Shown here piece after piece: positions 27,445 to 39,399 of a stretch of 64,000 bases of DNA. The position numbers and the translations under genes are program-made. The notes below the pieces were generated by a model that saw only the letters and a program-made list of their open reading frames with translations, searched no databases and was not told the origin of the DNA. The stretch is from positions 101,226 through 165,225 of the forward strand of contig JAJEEV010000027.1 of assembly GCA_022820805.1 (NCBI GenBank), given 5' to 3'. This DNA is from Acidimicrobiia bacterium (GTDB lineage Bacteria; Actinomycetota; Acidimicrobiia; Acidimicrobiales; Aldehydirespiratoraceae). The first letter of the stretch is position 1; every line of letters starts with the position of its first letter.

Positions 27445-27505
27445 CGAGCAGCAGACCGGTCACCCGCACCCGCTTGCGCTCACGATCGGCGAGCGCTTCG
27501 ATCAC
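27437..27505 (-). CDS. Possible 22-codon linker frame between methyltransferase and nuclease genes
   Basis: A GTG four bases after the methyltransferase stop opens a frame reading (M)IEALADRERKRVRVTGL, then LLDG and a TGA lying inside the nuclease start (ATGGCTGA, eight-base overlap). It may carry ribosomes to the nuclease gene and keep its expression low; it may also be chance. No other support is visible. Confidence 0.25.
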   Translation of the reverse strand: MIEALADRERKRVRVTGLLLDG

Positions 27506-27509
27506 GGTC

Positions 27510-29045
27510 TCACACGTCGCCGCTCGCGAAGCGGGTCAAGCGTTCCAAGTCCTCGAGGTTGCCCATCTCGATCACGGCCCGGATGGGCCTGCCGTCGCCG
27601 GTGACCGCAGCGAGGGCCCGATGGCCGGCACTGTTGGGCGCCGGGCGATCGGTGGTCAGGAGAACCAGCGGCTCCCGGCTGGGCCGCGAGTGCAGGACGG
27701 CCGCTCTCCCGATCGCCTTCCACAGCGTGTCCGTGCGCCGCAATCCAGGGCGCTGGGTGAGGCTGAACGCACCCGACACGTCGAACAGCCAGCGATGGCC
27801 CCGCTGGTCCAGCGCCGAGTAGTTGACCTCGACACCTCCCTCGAGCGAGACCCTCTCCTGGATGTCGCAGAATCCGCTCTCGGCCAGAACGCCCCAGGCC
27901 AATTCCTGGGCCTTGCGTCCCTGCCTGACCGCCCTCGCCTGGAAGTTCTCGTCAGCCAGGTCCGGGTCGGTGCCATTGACGGACTGGCGCTCGGCTCCAC
28001 GTGCGGGGGCGCATGACTCGACCGGTGGGTTGAACAGGCGCGCCTGCCGGCCGTTGGACTTCGGCTCCACCGTCACCTCCCACCGATCGGCAGCCGACAT
28101 GCGACCGAGCTGCTCGCGTTCGGTTGCGATGCGCTCCTCAGCAAGGGCGACGTAGCCGGCGTCGGTGTCGAAGCCGATGTAGTGGCGTCCGGTGCGCACG
28201 GCGGCCACCGCAGTGGTGCCCGCGCCCATGAATGGGTCCAGCACCAGGTCACCTCGATACGTGTACAGGTCGATGAGACGCTGCGGCAGCTCGACCGGGA
28301 AGGGCGCGGGATGCCCCACTCGGGTGGCCGAAGCGGAAGGGATGTCCCAGATGTCAGTGGTTGCCTCCAGGAACTCGTCGACCGGAGCGGTGCCTTCCGA
28401 AGGCAGGCCCTGGGAGGCCCTCTCCGCGGCCGGCACGGCCCGATCGAAGCGACCCTTGGAGGCGATCACGACCCTCTCGGTGAGGTCTCTGAGCACCGGA
28501 TTGCTGGGCCGCTGGAAGCTGCCCCAGGCACAGTTGCCCGCCGCGCCGCGGGCCTTGCGCCAGATGACCTCGCCCCGCAGCAGCAGGCCCAGCCCGTCCT
28601 GGAGGATCCTGATCACATCAGCCGACAGCGAGCGGTAGGGACGCCGTCCCAGATTGGCGACATTCACCGCGATGCGTCCGCCCGGCTCGAGCTTGCGCGC
28701 ACACTCCGCGAACACGGCTTCGAGCATTTCCAGGTAGGCCACATAGTCCGCCGGGATGTGGCCCTGCCCGACCGCCTCCTCGTACTCCTTGCCGGCGAAG
28801 TAGGGCGGTGACGTGACGACCAGCGCCACCGAGTCGTCGGCCACTTCCCCGTGCGCGTCCATGTCGCGGGCGTCGCCCACCCACAGGCGGTCGAGCGACG
28901 CGGCCGCCGGGCGGGTCACCCGGCAGTCTTGGCTGATCTCGGGCACGGGGAACCGCTCGTAGAAGGCGGATGCGTCGTGACCCTCGCGACGGCTCACCCC
29001 GAAACTCGACGTGGCTGTACTCCCGCGCCGCGCCTGGGTGCTCAT
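27510..29045 (-). CDS. Site-specific DNA methyltransferase (beta class) with C-terminal nuclease-like domain
   Basis: The 511-residue protein has catalytic motif IV TSPPY at residues 78-82 and the AdoMet motif DPFMGAGTT at 270-278, the order of beta-class N4-cytosine or N6-adenine methyltransferases. The MTase fold ends near residue 310. A further 140 residues (about 370-511) resemble a PD-(D/E)XK fold: KAQELAWGVLAESGF with Glu381, VNYSALDQRGHRWLFDVSG with Asp413 and Asp422, and DTLWKAIGRAAVL with Lys443. That tail could be a nuclease or a recognition module. The gene lies upstream of the putative nuclease gene and together they look like a restriction-modification system. Confidence 0.85.
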   Translation of the reverse strand: MSTQARRGSTATSSFGVSRREGHDASAFYERFPVPEISQDCRVTRPAAASLDRLWVGDARDMDAHGEVADDSVALVVTSPPYFAGKEYEEAVGQGHIPADYVAYLEMLEAVFAECARKLEPGGRIAVNVANLGRRPYRSLSADVIRILQDGLGLLLRGEVIWRKARGAAGNCAWGSFQRPSNPVLRDLTERVVIASKGRFDRAVPAAERASQGLPSEGTAPVDEFLEATTDIWDIPSASATRVGHPAPFPVELPQRLIDLYTYRGDLVLDPFMGAGTTAVAAVRTGRHYIGFDTDAGYVALAEERIATEREQLGRMSAADRWEVTVEPKSNGRQARLFNPPVESCAPARGAERQSVNGTDPDLADENFQARAVRQGRKAQELAWGVLAESGFCDIQERVSLEGGVEVNYSALDQRGHRWLFDVSGAFSLTQRPGLRRTDTLWKAIGRAAVLHSRPSREPLVLLTTDRPAPNSAGHRALAAVTGDGRPIRAVIEMGNLEDLERLTRFASGDV

Positions 29046-29170
29046 GGCTTCGAGTGGCCGCGGAGGCTGCCTGCATTCGGAGGAAGCAACGGCGAGAGGC
29101 AGGCTCGAATCACGGGTCTGAACCTACATCGCCGGTGCGACACGGTGGCGGAGGGCGGGCGGCCTGCGGA

Positions 29171-32255
<3,085 letters not shown>

Positions 32256-32265
32256 CCGCGAGCGG

Positions 32266-33339
32266 CTACGGGACGGGCCGCGGCACCGGTCGGGCCGCGG
32301 TGCCGCCACCGACCACGATGTCGCCCGCGTAGGCGACGACGCTCTGGCCGGGGGCCACGGCCCGGCGCGGCTCGGCCCAGTGCACGGCGGTGCCGTCGGC
32401 GTCGATGACGGCCGGAGCTGCCGCGCCATGGGCGGAGGTCTGCACCCCCAGCGGACCCTCCATCGGACCGTTCGCCCAGTGCCAGTCCTCCAGCGGCGTG
32501 ACCGCGCAGTCGAGTTCGGCCCGGTCCCCCACCGTGACGGTGGCCGAGGCCGCGTCCACGTCCAGCACGTAGCGGGGCGACCCGCCGCCCACCGCGCCGA
32601 GCCCGCGACGCTGGCCGACCGTCACCAGCTCGAGCGCATCAACCGCGCCGACCTGGTGGCCCGCGGTGTCGACGATACGTCCCGGGCGCACTCCGATGCG
32701 CTCGCCGAGGAACCTCCGGCGACCGGCTGCAGCGGTGATGAAGCAGACGTCCTGGCTGTCAGGCTTGGCCGCCGTCACCAGCCCCAGGGCCTCGGCCTGG
32801 CGCCGCACCTCCTCCTTGGTCATCTCCCCCACCGGCAGCAGCAGCCGGTCGAGCACACCGGCGTCGAGCATGTGCAGCACGTAGGACTGGTCCTTGGCCG
32901 CGTCGACTCCCCGCCCGATCCGCAGGCCCTCGTCGGTCGTCACAATGCGGGCGTGATGCCCGGTGGCCAGCAGCTCGAAGCCGAGCGCGTCGGCCCGGTG
33001 CGTCAGCCGGCGGAACTTGATGTGGCGATTGCACTCCACGCAGGGATTCGGGGTGCGGCCCGCGGCGTGGTCGGCCACGTAGGGCTCCACCACATCGCGT
33101 TCGAAGTCGTCGCCGAAGTTGAACACGTGGTGCTCTACGCCGAGTTGGTCCGCCACCCACCGGGCGTCATCGACGTCGGACACCGAGCAGCAGCCGGTGT
33201 CGCTCGGGCCGCCCCACAGCTTCATGGTGACCCCCGCGATGTCGTAGCCCGCTTCGAGCAGGAGCGCGGCGGCCACCGACGAGTCCACGCCGCCCGACAT
33301 GGCCACCAGCACCCGGCCACGAGCCTTCGGGACGCGCAT
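32266..33339 (-). CDS. mnmA: tRNA-specific 2-thiouridylase
   Basis: The 357-residue enzyme has the PP-loop SGGVDSS (residues 15-21), the catalytic cysteine pair in NPCVECNRHIKF and in DSQDVCFI, and the C-terminal beta barrel. It puts sulfur on U34 of tRNAs for Lys, Glu and Gln. ATG 33339 begins one base after the cysteine desulfurase stop, and GAGGG within that gene's end can act as ribosome-binding site; a GTG nine bases upstream is an alternative. The neighbouring desulfurase is the likely sulfur donor. Confidence 0.95.
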   Translation of the reverse strand: MRVPKARGRVLVAMSGGVDSSVAAALLLEAGYDIAGVTMKLWGGPSDTGCCSVSDVDDARWVADQLGVEHHVFNFGDDFERDVVEPYVADHAAGRTPNPCVECNRHIKFRRLTHRADALGFELLATGHHARIVTTDEGLRIGRGVDAAKDQSYVLHMLDAGVLDRLLLPVGEMTKEEVRRQAEALGLVTAAKPDSQDVCFITAAAGRRRFLGERIGVRPGRIVDTAGHQVGAVDALELVTVGQRRGLGAVGGGSPRYVLDVDAASATVTVGDRAELDCAVTPLEDWHWANGPMEGPLGVQTSAHGAAAPAVIDADGTAVHWAEPRRAVAPGQSVVAYAGDIVVGGGTAARPVPRPVP

Positions 33340-33340
33340 G

Positions 33341-34525
33341 TCAGCCACCCTCGAAGCGGTCGAGACGCTCTACCGACTCCGAGATGACCTCGACCGCCCG
33401 GTCGATGTCCGGCGCGACGGTGGTGTGCCCGAGCGACAGGCGCAGCGAGCCCAGGGCGACCTCACGAGGGACCCCCATGGCTGCCAGCACATGGGACGGG
33501 TCCTGGGCGCCGCTGGAGCATGAGGAGGCCGCCGAGGCCCGCACCCCGGCCGCATCCATCAGGAACAGCAGCGCCTCGCTCTGCACGCCGGTGATGCACA
33601 CGTTGGCGATGCCGGCGGCGATGTGGCCCCGGTCGCCGTTGGTTCGTGCGGCCGAGACCAGCACGCGGTCGCCGAGCCGGTCGGCCAGGCCGTCGATCAG
33701 ATCGTCACGGAGGACCCGGAGCCGTGCCACGCTGCCGTCTCGCTGCTCGGCGGTCTCGACCAGCGCGGCCGCGAACGAGACCGCGCCGGCCACGTCGGGG
33801 GTGCCGGCCCGCCGTCCCCGCTCCTGGCCGCCCCCGACGATCAGCGGGTCGAGCTCCACGCCCTCACGCACGACCAGCACGCCGGTTCCGACCGGAGAGC
33901 CCACCTTGTGCCCGGTGACCGACACGAGGTCGTAGTCGGCGGTCTCGGTGGCCACGTCGATCCAGTTCACGGCCTGGACGGCATCGGTGTGCAGCAGCGC
34001 TCCGGGAGCGAGGTCGCGCACAACCCGAGCCACTTCGGGCAACGGCGTGATCGAGCCGGTCTCGTTATTGACGGCGATCACCGAGACCACCGCCACGTCG
34101 CGCTCGCAGGCCTCCAGCACATCGGCCAGTGCCTCAAGGTCGACGATGCCGCGCTCGTCCACGCCCACGAAGACTCCCCCGGAGCGCTCCACCGGATCGT
34201 GGACGGCGTGGTGCTCGGCCTCGGTGGTCACCGCAGCCGCCCCGGTGCCCCGGTGCCCGAGAGCGCCCCGCACAGCCATGTTGTCGGCCTCGCTGCCTCC
34301 GGACGTGAACACGATCTCGCCGGGGTCGGCACCAAGAACGGCCGCGGCCAGGCTGCGAGCCCCGTCTAGCGCCCGGCGAGCCTCCCGAGCGGCCAGATGA
34401 GACCCGGTCGGGTTGGCGTGGTGCTTCTCGGCGACGGCCAGCCAGGCGTCGCGAGCCGCGGGCCTCAGCGGCGTGGACGCGGCGTGGTCGAGATAGATCT
34501 CCGGCTCGCCGGAAGGCTCAGCCAC
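33341..34525 (-). CDS. Cysteine desulfurase (NifS/IscS type)
   Basis: The 394-residue PLP enzyme begins IYLDHAASTPLRP and has TSGGSEADNMAVRG, the PLP lysine K207 in SVTGHKVGSP and the persulfide cysteine C336 in SAASSCSSG. It takes sulfur from cysteine and, given its coupling to mnmA, should feed tRNA thiolation; use in iron-sulfur assembly or in selenium delivery is possible. The start is GTG 34525, six bases after TAGGAT (34532-34537). Confidence 0.94.
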   Translation of the reverse strand: MAEPSGEPEIYLDHAASTPLRPAARDAWLAVAEKHHANPTGSHLAAREARRALDGARSLAAAVLGADPGEIVFTSGGSEADNMAVRGALGHRGTGAAAVTTEAEHHAVHDPVERSGGVFVGVDERGIVDLEALADVLEACERDVAVVSVIAVNNETGSITPLPEVARVVRDLAPGALLHTDAVQAVNWIDVATETADYDLVSVTGHKVGSPVGTGVLVVREGVELDPLIVGGGQERGRRAGTPDVAGAVSFAAALVETAEQRDGSVARLRVLRDDLIDGLADRLGDRVLVSAARTNGDRGHIAAGIANVCITGVQSEALLFLMDAAGVRASAASSCSSGAQDPSHVLAAMGVPREVALGSLRLSLGHTTVAPDIDRAVEVISESVERLDRFEGG

Positions 34526-34579
34526 CCCGCCATCCTACGCAGGCGCCAATCCGTCACCCGGCGGCCTCCTGCACCCGCC

Positions 34580-35512
34580 CTATGCGACCAGGTCCACCAC
34601 TTCGGAGATCAAGTCCCGCAGTGGCAGGGCGAAGACCGATCCAAGCACCAGAAGCGCCGACAGCATGCCGCCCAGAGCCACCGTCGCCCAGGCAGGCGCT
34701 CTGCGGCGCTCGAAGGCCAGCATCACCGCACCCATGGCCGCGCCGGCGATCAGTCCACCGAAGTGGCCGCCGATCGACACCCGCGGGATGAGCAGGGTGA
34801 AGACGACGTTGATCATCAGCAGCGGAGCTAGCGGCGAGCGCCAGATGCTGCCTCCGACGGCCCGATGCATCAGCACGGTGGCCCCCATCAGGCCGAACAC
34901 GGCTCCCGACGCGCCCACCGTCGGCGAGTAGGGAGACACCAGCAGCACCCCGAACGATCCGCCGAGCGTCGACACCGCGTAGAGCGAGATGAACCGGGCC
35001 TTCCCGAACCCCGCCTCGAGCATCTGGCCGAGAATCCACAGGATGTACATGTTGAACGCGAGGTGGAAGATCCCGTCGTGCAGGAACGCTGCGGTGACCA
35101 GCCGGTAGTACTCGCCGGTGTCGACTCCGATCAGGCTCACGGCACCGCCGTCGAAGAGCCGGGCCCGAGCGAACAGGCCTCCGTCTACGAGCAGTCCCTG
35201 GTCGAGGCGGGTGATGCCGGAAGCCGAGCCGGTCAGGATGATCGAGTACAGGTAGGCCAGCGCATTCAGGCCCAGCAGCACTTGGGTGACCAGCGGCCGC
35301 GTGGCCCGTGCCACCATGACCGCTGCGGGCACCGGCCGCGAGCCGCTCTGGGAGGTGCACTCGGGGCAGTGGAACCCGACCGAGGCCTGGAGCATGCAGT
35401 CCGGGCAGATCGGACGGTCGCAGCGCTGGCAGGAGACGCCGCCGCGGCGATCGGGGTGCCGGTAGCAGCGTCGCTCTGGGGGCCGTTCCACCACCTCGGG
35501 GATCTCGCTCAC
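34580..35512 (-). CDS. Rhomboid-family intramembrane serine protease with N-terminal zinc finger
   Basis: The 310-residue protein opens with a B-box-like zinc-binding region (CYRHPDRRGGVSCQRCDRPICPDC then FHCPEC, residues 16-55) and has six or seven membrane helices. Catalytic features are the HxxxN loop in HLAFNMYILWILGQ, the serine in GASGAVFGLMG and the histidine in GGHFGGLIAGAAMG. It cleaves substrates inside the membrane. The start is GTG 35512, eight bases after TACGGT (35521-35526). The open frame extends 58 codons further but that part derives from a dispersed repeat and lacks family similarity. Confidence 0.92.
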   Translation of the reverse strand: MSEIPEVVERPPERRCYRHPDRRGGVSCQRCDRPICPDCMLQASVGFHCPECTSQSGSRPVPAAVMVARATRPLVTQVLLGLNALAYLYSIILTGSASGITRLDQGLLVDGGLFARARLFDGGAVSLIGVDTGEYYRLVTAAFLHDGIFHLAFNMYILWILGQMLEAGFGKARFISLYAVSTLGGSFGVLLVSPYSPTVGASGAVFGLMGATVLMHRAVGGSIWRSPLAPLLMINVVFTLLIPRVSIGGHFGGLIAGAAMGAVMLAFERRRAPAWATVALGGMLSALLVLGSVFALPLRDLISEVVDLVA

Positions 35513-35622
35513 GGCTCGGCACCGTAGCGGCGCAGACCGGCACGGCCACTGAGAGGCCGAGCCACTCGGAGTGCGCGAACGGCGTGTACGAGCGAGGCCG
35601 TGGGCGCGGTTCTTTGGATTTG

Positions 35623-35661
35623 GGCGGCCCGTGAGCGCAGCGAACAAGAGCGGGAATGACC
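35623..35661. repeat. Dispersed repeat, copy 1
   Basis: A stretch beginning GCGGCCCGTGAGCGCAGCGA and ending near GAGCGGGAATGACC matches 47313-47350 at all but two positions. Around both copies the words GAGAGGCCGAGC and GCGAGGCCGTGG also recur upstream at loose spacing. It lies upstream of the GH15 gene and downstream, on its strand, of the rhomboid promoter. Confidence 0.6.
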
Positions 35662-35702
35662 ACCTCGCCGCGCGAGGCGGTCGCACCTATTCGCGGGCCC
35701 AC

Positions 35703-35708
35703 TAGCGT
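35703..35708 (+). promoter_or_regulatory. -10 box deciding the GH15 start
   Basis: TAGCGT ends seven bases before GTG 35716. The competing upstream ATG (35656) lies inside a dispersed repeat and has neither this box nor a Shine-Dalgarno site. Confidence 0.5.
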
Positions 35709-35715
35709 CGCGCCC

Positions 35716-37548
35716 GTGAACGCCCCTGCCCGTCAGGAGGGCCCGTCGCCCGCCCGTCATGCGGGTTCTGCGGCGGCACCGGTGGTGCCCATCGAGCGCC
35801 ACTCGCTGCTGTCGGATCAGCGCACCACGGCCCTCGTCACGCCCGACGCCCGGGTGGTCTGGTTCTGCTGTCCCCGGATCGACTCGAGTCCGCTGATGGC
35901 CGAGCTGCTCGGCGGGCCCGAGGCCGGCTTCTTCGCGGTTCGACCCGCCGAACCCGCCGGTCGTCCCGTTCAGCGCTATGTCGGCCACTCCATGGTGCTG
36001 GAGACGTCATGGCCGGACATGAGCGTCACCGACTATCTCGACTGCTCCGGGGCGCTGCCGGCGGAGCCCGCCCAGCGGAGCCGGCTGGTTCGAGTGCTGG
36101 CGGGCTCAGGGCGCGCCGTGATCGAGTTCGCGCCCCGCCGGGGCTCGGCTGCAGTCCGGCTGGAACACGACGGCAGCGGGATCGAGGTGCGCGGCGGCGA
36201 GCCCTTCCCGCTTCGCCTCCAGTCGCCGGACGCCTGGTGGCGCATCGAGTCGGGCGATGGCAACGACACCGCACGGGCCGAGGTGGACCTTTCAGCGGGG
36301 CCGGTCGTGCTGGAGCTGCTGTGCGGCGTCGATCCGGGCGACCCATCGACGGCCGAGCCGCAGCGGCGCTCGGCCACCGTCGAGCATTGGAGCGCTTGGG
36401 CCGGCGACCTGGGCCTGCCGCCGCTTGAGACCGACCTGGTGCGGCATTCGGCCCTGGTGCTCAAGGCCCTGTGCCACGGCCCGACCGGCGCGATCATCGC
36501 CGCTCCCACGACCAGCCTGCCCCAGGAGCTGGGAGGGTCCCGCAACTGGGACTACCGCTACTGCTGGATGCGAGACGCGTCGATGGCGGCGAGCGCCCTG
36601 GTGCGCCTGGGATCTACCCGGGAGGCCCTGGACCTGCTCGAATGGCTGCTGCGGCTCATCGGGGCCGGTGGCACCGACCTGGATCATCTGGCCCCCATCT
36701 ACACCGTCGACGGCGGCGCCCTGCCCCCCGAGCACTTCGACCCGGACCTGCCCGGCTACGGCGGCAGCCATCCGGTGCGGATCGGCAACGCCGCCGAGCA
36801 GCAGGCCCAGACCGACGTGTTCGGCCCCATCATGGAGCTGATCCGGCGGCTCGGCCAGGCCGGCGCAGCCCTCGATGAGCGCCACTGGCATCTGGTGGAG
36901 CAGCTGGTGGATGCGGTGGCCCTGCGGTGGCAGGAGCCCGACCAGGGCATCTGGGAGATCAGGGCCGCGCCGCGCCACCACGTCCACTCCAAGACCATGT
37001 GCTGGCTGGCCGTCGACCGGGGCATCGCGGTGGCAGCCACGGCGTTCGACCGCTCGACGCCGGCGTGGGAGCAGCTGCGCGACACGATCGCGGCCGAGAT
37101 CCTCTCAGAGGGCTGGAACCCCGACATCGGCTCCTTCACGGCGGCCTATGGAGGCACCGACCTGGACTCGGCGGTGCTGGCCGTAGGCACGTCGGGACTC
37201 GTCCCGCCCACCGATCCCCGGCTGGCCGCCACCGTCGACGCGATCGAGTCCCAGCTGAGAGTCGGCCCGACCGTCTACCGCTACCACCGCGACGACGGGC
37301 TGCCCGGCACCCCCAGCGGCTTCAACCTGATGACGTCGTGGCTGATCGACGCCAAGATCCTGATCGGCGACCTCGACGGCGCCCGGTCGCTGTTCGACGA
37401 CTACGTGGGGTTGGCCGGACCCACCGGCCTGCTGTCGGAGGAGCACGACCCCGCCACCGGTGAGGCGAGAGGCAACTTCCCGCAGGCCTACAGCCACCTC
37501 GGCTTGATCGAGAACGCGATCAACCTCGCCGATAGCGCGGAGAGCTGA
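35716..37548 (+). CDS. Glycoside hydrolase family 15 protein (trehalase/glucoamylase-like)
   Basis: The 610-residue product has the N-terminal beta-sandwich (IERHSLLSDQRTTALVTPDARVVWFCCPRID) and the (alpha/alpha)6 barrel of GH15: LPQELGGSRNWDYRYCWMRDAS (catalytic-pocket tryptophan and arginine), HVHSKTMCWLAVDRGI, and TGLLSEEHDPATGEARGNFPQAYSHLGLIENAI near the end, with the second catalytic acid. Actinobacterial relatives hydrolyse alpha,alpha-trehalose; glucoamylase activity is the alternative. There is no signal peptide, so it should be cytoplasmic, consistent with trehalose recycling. Confidence 0.88.
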   Translation: MNAPARQEGPSPARHAGSAAAPVVPIERHSLLSDQRTTALVTPDARVVWFCCPRIDSSPLMAELLGGPEAGFFAVRPAEPAGRPVQRYVGHSMVLETSWPDMSVTDYLDCSGALPAEPAQRSRLVRVLAGSGRAVIEFAPRRGSAAVRLEHDGSGIEVRGGEPFPLRLQSPDAWWRIESGDGNDTARAEVDLSAGPVVLELLCGVDPGDPSTAEPQRRSATVEHWSAWAGDLGLPPLETDLVRHSALVLKALCHGPTGAIIAAPTTSLPQELGGSRNWDYRYCWMRDASMAASALVRLGSTREALDLLEWLLRLIGAGGTDLDHLAPIYTVDGGALPPEHFDPDLPGYGGSHPVRIGNAAEQQAQTDVFGPIMELIRRLGQAGAALDERHWHLVEQLVDAVALRWQEPDQGIWEIRAAPRHHVHSKTMCWLAVDRGIAVAATAFDRSTPAWEQLRDTIAAEILSEGWNPDIGSFTAAYGGTDLDSAVLAVGTSGLVPPTDPRLAATVDAIESQLRVGPTVYRYHRDDGLPGTPSGFNLMTSWLIDAKILIGDLDGARSLFDDYVGLAGPTGLLSEEHDPATGEARGNFPQAYSHLGLIENAINLADSAES

Positions 37549-37563
37549 AGAGGGATCAAGGCT

Positions 37564-37824
37564 CTAGAGCGAGACGAAGGTCTCGCTCATGCCGAGCGCG
37601 TTGACCTCAACCACCTCGGTCACGCCCGGAACCCGGTCGCGCATGATCCGCTCGATGCCGGCCTTGAGGGTCTGGGTCGACGCCGGGCAGGTGACGCAGG
37701 CGCCGTGGAGCTCGACGGTGACGATCCCGGTGGCCTCGTCCACGTCGACGAGGTCGATGTCGCCCTCGTCGGCCTGTATGGCCGGCCGGATGATCTTGAT
37801 GATCTTCTCCACTTCGGCCCGCAC
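37564..37824 (-). CDS. NifU C-terminal-domain iron-sulfur scaffold protein
   Basis: The 86-residue protein is a single NifU-C domain with VEKIIKIIRPAIQADEGDIDLVDVD and the cluster-binding CxxC in GACVTCPAS (residues about 43-48). It holds or delivers [4Fe-4S] clusters. The start is a GTG at 37824 without an obvious ribosome-binding site. It is convergent with the GH15 gene, 15 bases away. Confidence 0.92.
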   Translation of the reverse strand: MRAEVEKIIKIIRPAIQADEGDIDLVDVDEATGIVTVELHGACVTCPASTQTLKAGIERIMRDRVPGVTEVVEVNALGMSETFVSL

Positions 37825-37933
37825 AGGCTCAGTCTCGCAGCACCGGCCCCCAACTCCGACCCCGGCCGTCCCGGCGCTGCCGCGGCGCCGAGCCGAGCTA
37901 CGAGCCGTCCAGCCGGCCTCGTAGGATCGCGGG

Positions 37934-38080
37934 ATGGGCTTGGCGGTGCTGGCGCATCAGGGGGGATGGGACGAGGCACTGATGGTGGCCGGACCGGTCC
38001 TGCTGTTCGCCGGCATCGTCTGGCACGCGAAACGGCGGGCTGTCAGGCAGTCCCAGACCCAGGCCGACTCCGATGAGTGA
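37934..38080 (+). CDS. Very small single-helix membrane protein
   Basis: The 48-residue product starts MGLAVLAHQGGWDEALM, has one hydrophobic helix (MVAGPVLLFAGIVWHA) and ends with a basic, polar tail. The AHQGGWDE...helix...KRR build is one I recall from small proteins in other actinobacteria, function unknown. TAGGAT at 37922-37927 ends six bases before the ATG, the same leaderless signal used by the certain genes here, which supports its being real. Confidence 0.6.
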   Translation: MGLAVLAHQGGWDEALMVAGPVLLFAGIVWHAKRRAVRQSQTQADSDE

Positions 38081-38098
38081 GGCTCCGGCTGCTCGGGC

Positions 38099-39370
38099 CT
38101 ACCCGGCCCGCACGTCGGCGCCGAGCGACGCCAGGTCGCCGGCCAGGTCCTCGTAGCCTCGGGCCACGTGATGCGCCTCGCTCACCACCGTGGTGCCCTC
38201 GGCCCCCAGCCCGGCAACGGTGAGAGCAGCGCCGGCCCGTATGTCGTGAGCCCTGACCGGCGCCCCCGAGAGCCGCTCGACGCCGCGCACCACGGCATGG
38301 TGGGAGTCGGTGCGGATGTCGGCGGCCATGCGGCGCAGCTCGTCCACGTAGCGGAACCTTCCGGGGAACAGGTTCTCGGTGACGATCCCGACCCCGGAGG
38401 CGGTGGCCAGCATGGCCACCAGGAACGGCAGGTAGTCGGTGGCCACGCCCGGGTAGGGCAGCGTGGAGCAGTCGATCGAGTCGAGTCGGCGGGGCGCGAT
38501 GGCCCGAATGCCGCCGTCGTCAGGGGTGATCAGCATCCCCATCTCGGTCAGCTTCTGGCAGAGCAGCTCCATGTGGTCGTGGCGGGCGCCCGCGACGAAC
38601 ACCTCGCCGGAGGCGACGCCGACCGCGGCCAGGTAGGTGGCTGTCACGATCCGGTCCGGCACGACGGAATGGTCCGCGGGCTGCAAGGGGGCAGTGGCGC
38701 CGGTGCCCTCCACGACCAGTGTGGACGAGCCGATCCCCTCGATCCTGGCCCCCATCCGGCTCAGCAGCTGACAGAGGTCGGAGATCTCGGGCTCGCGGGC
38801 CGCGTTGTCGATCACGGTGGCGCCCTTGGCCGCCACTGCGGCCATCAGCAGGTTCTCGGTGGCGCCGACGCTGGGGAACTCGAGCACGACCCGCCCGCCC
38901 AGCAGCTCGGTCGCCGTCGCCTCCACGTAGCCGTGTACGACCTCCACCGCCGCTCCCAGCTCCACCAGGCCCTGCACATGCATGTCGATGGGCCGGGGAC
39001 CGAAGTCGTCGCCCCCGGGCAGAGCCACCTTGGCCTCGCCGCAGCGGGCCAGCATCGGCCCGAGGACCACGACCGAAGCCCGGAACCTCTCCACGATGTC
39101 GTAGGGCGCCACCGGGCTGATCTCGGCGGGAACGTCGATGCGGAGCGCCGACCGGTGCGTCCGGTCCCACTCGACGGTGCAGCCCACCGCCCGCAGCAAC
39201 TCGGCCATGAGGTCTACATCGACTATGCGGGGAACGTTGTCGAGCCGGTAGGAGCCCTCGGCCAGCAACGTCGCGGCCATGAGCTTGAGCACCGAGTTCT
39301 TGGCGCCGGCCACGGTCACCGTGCCCTCCAGCGGCCGGCCGGGGCGCACCTCTATTCGCTCGATCGCCAC
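38099..39370 (-). CDS. murA: UDP-N-acetylglucosamine 1-carboxyvinyltransferase, Asp-type
   Basis: The 423-residue enzyme has the inside-out barrel landmarks VTVAGAKNSVLKLMAATLL (with Lys and Asn of the active site), RASVVVLGPMLARCGEA and the loop PGGDDFGPRPID. The loop carries Asp121 where most MurA enzymes have the Cys that fosfomycin alkylates, as in mycobacteria and chlamydiae. It performs the first committed step of peptidoglycan synthesis. The start is GTG 39370, six bases after TAGGCT (39377-39382). Confidence 0.96.
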   Translation of the reverse strand: MAIERIEVRPGRPLEGTVTVAGAKNSVLKLMAATLLAEGSYRLDNVPRIVDVDLMAELLRAVGCTVEWDRTHRSALRIDVPAEISPVAPYDIVERFRASVVVLGPMLARCGEAKVALPGGDDFGPRPIDMHVQGLVELGAAVEVVHGYVEATATELLGGRVVLEFPSVGATENLLMAAVAAKGATVIDNAAREPEISDLCQLLSRMGARIEGIGSSTLVVEGTGATAPLQPADHSVVPDRIVTATYLAAVGVASGEVFVAGARHDHMELLCQKLTEMGMLITPDDGGIRAIAPRRLDSIDCSTLPYPGVATDYLPFLVAMLATASGVGIVTENLFPGRFRYVDELRRMAADIRTDSHHAVVRGVERLSGAPVRAHDIRAGAALTVAGLGAEGTTVVSEAHHVARGYEDLAGDLASLGADVRAG

Positions 39371-39399
39371 CGCCCGAGCCTATTCACCGAAAACGGGCG

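Noticed and set aside
38099..39370. MurA as an inactive enzyme because the catalytic Cys is missing
   Set aside because: Asp at this position is functional in other bacteria, and all other motifs are intact.
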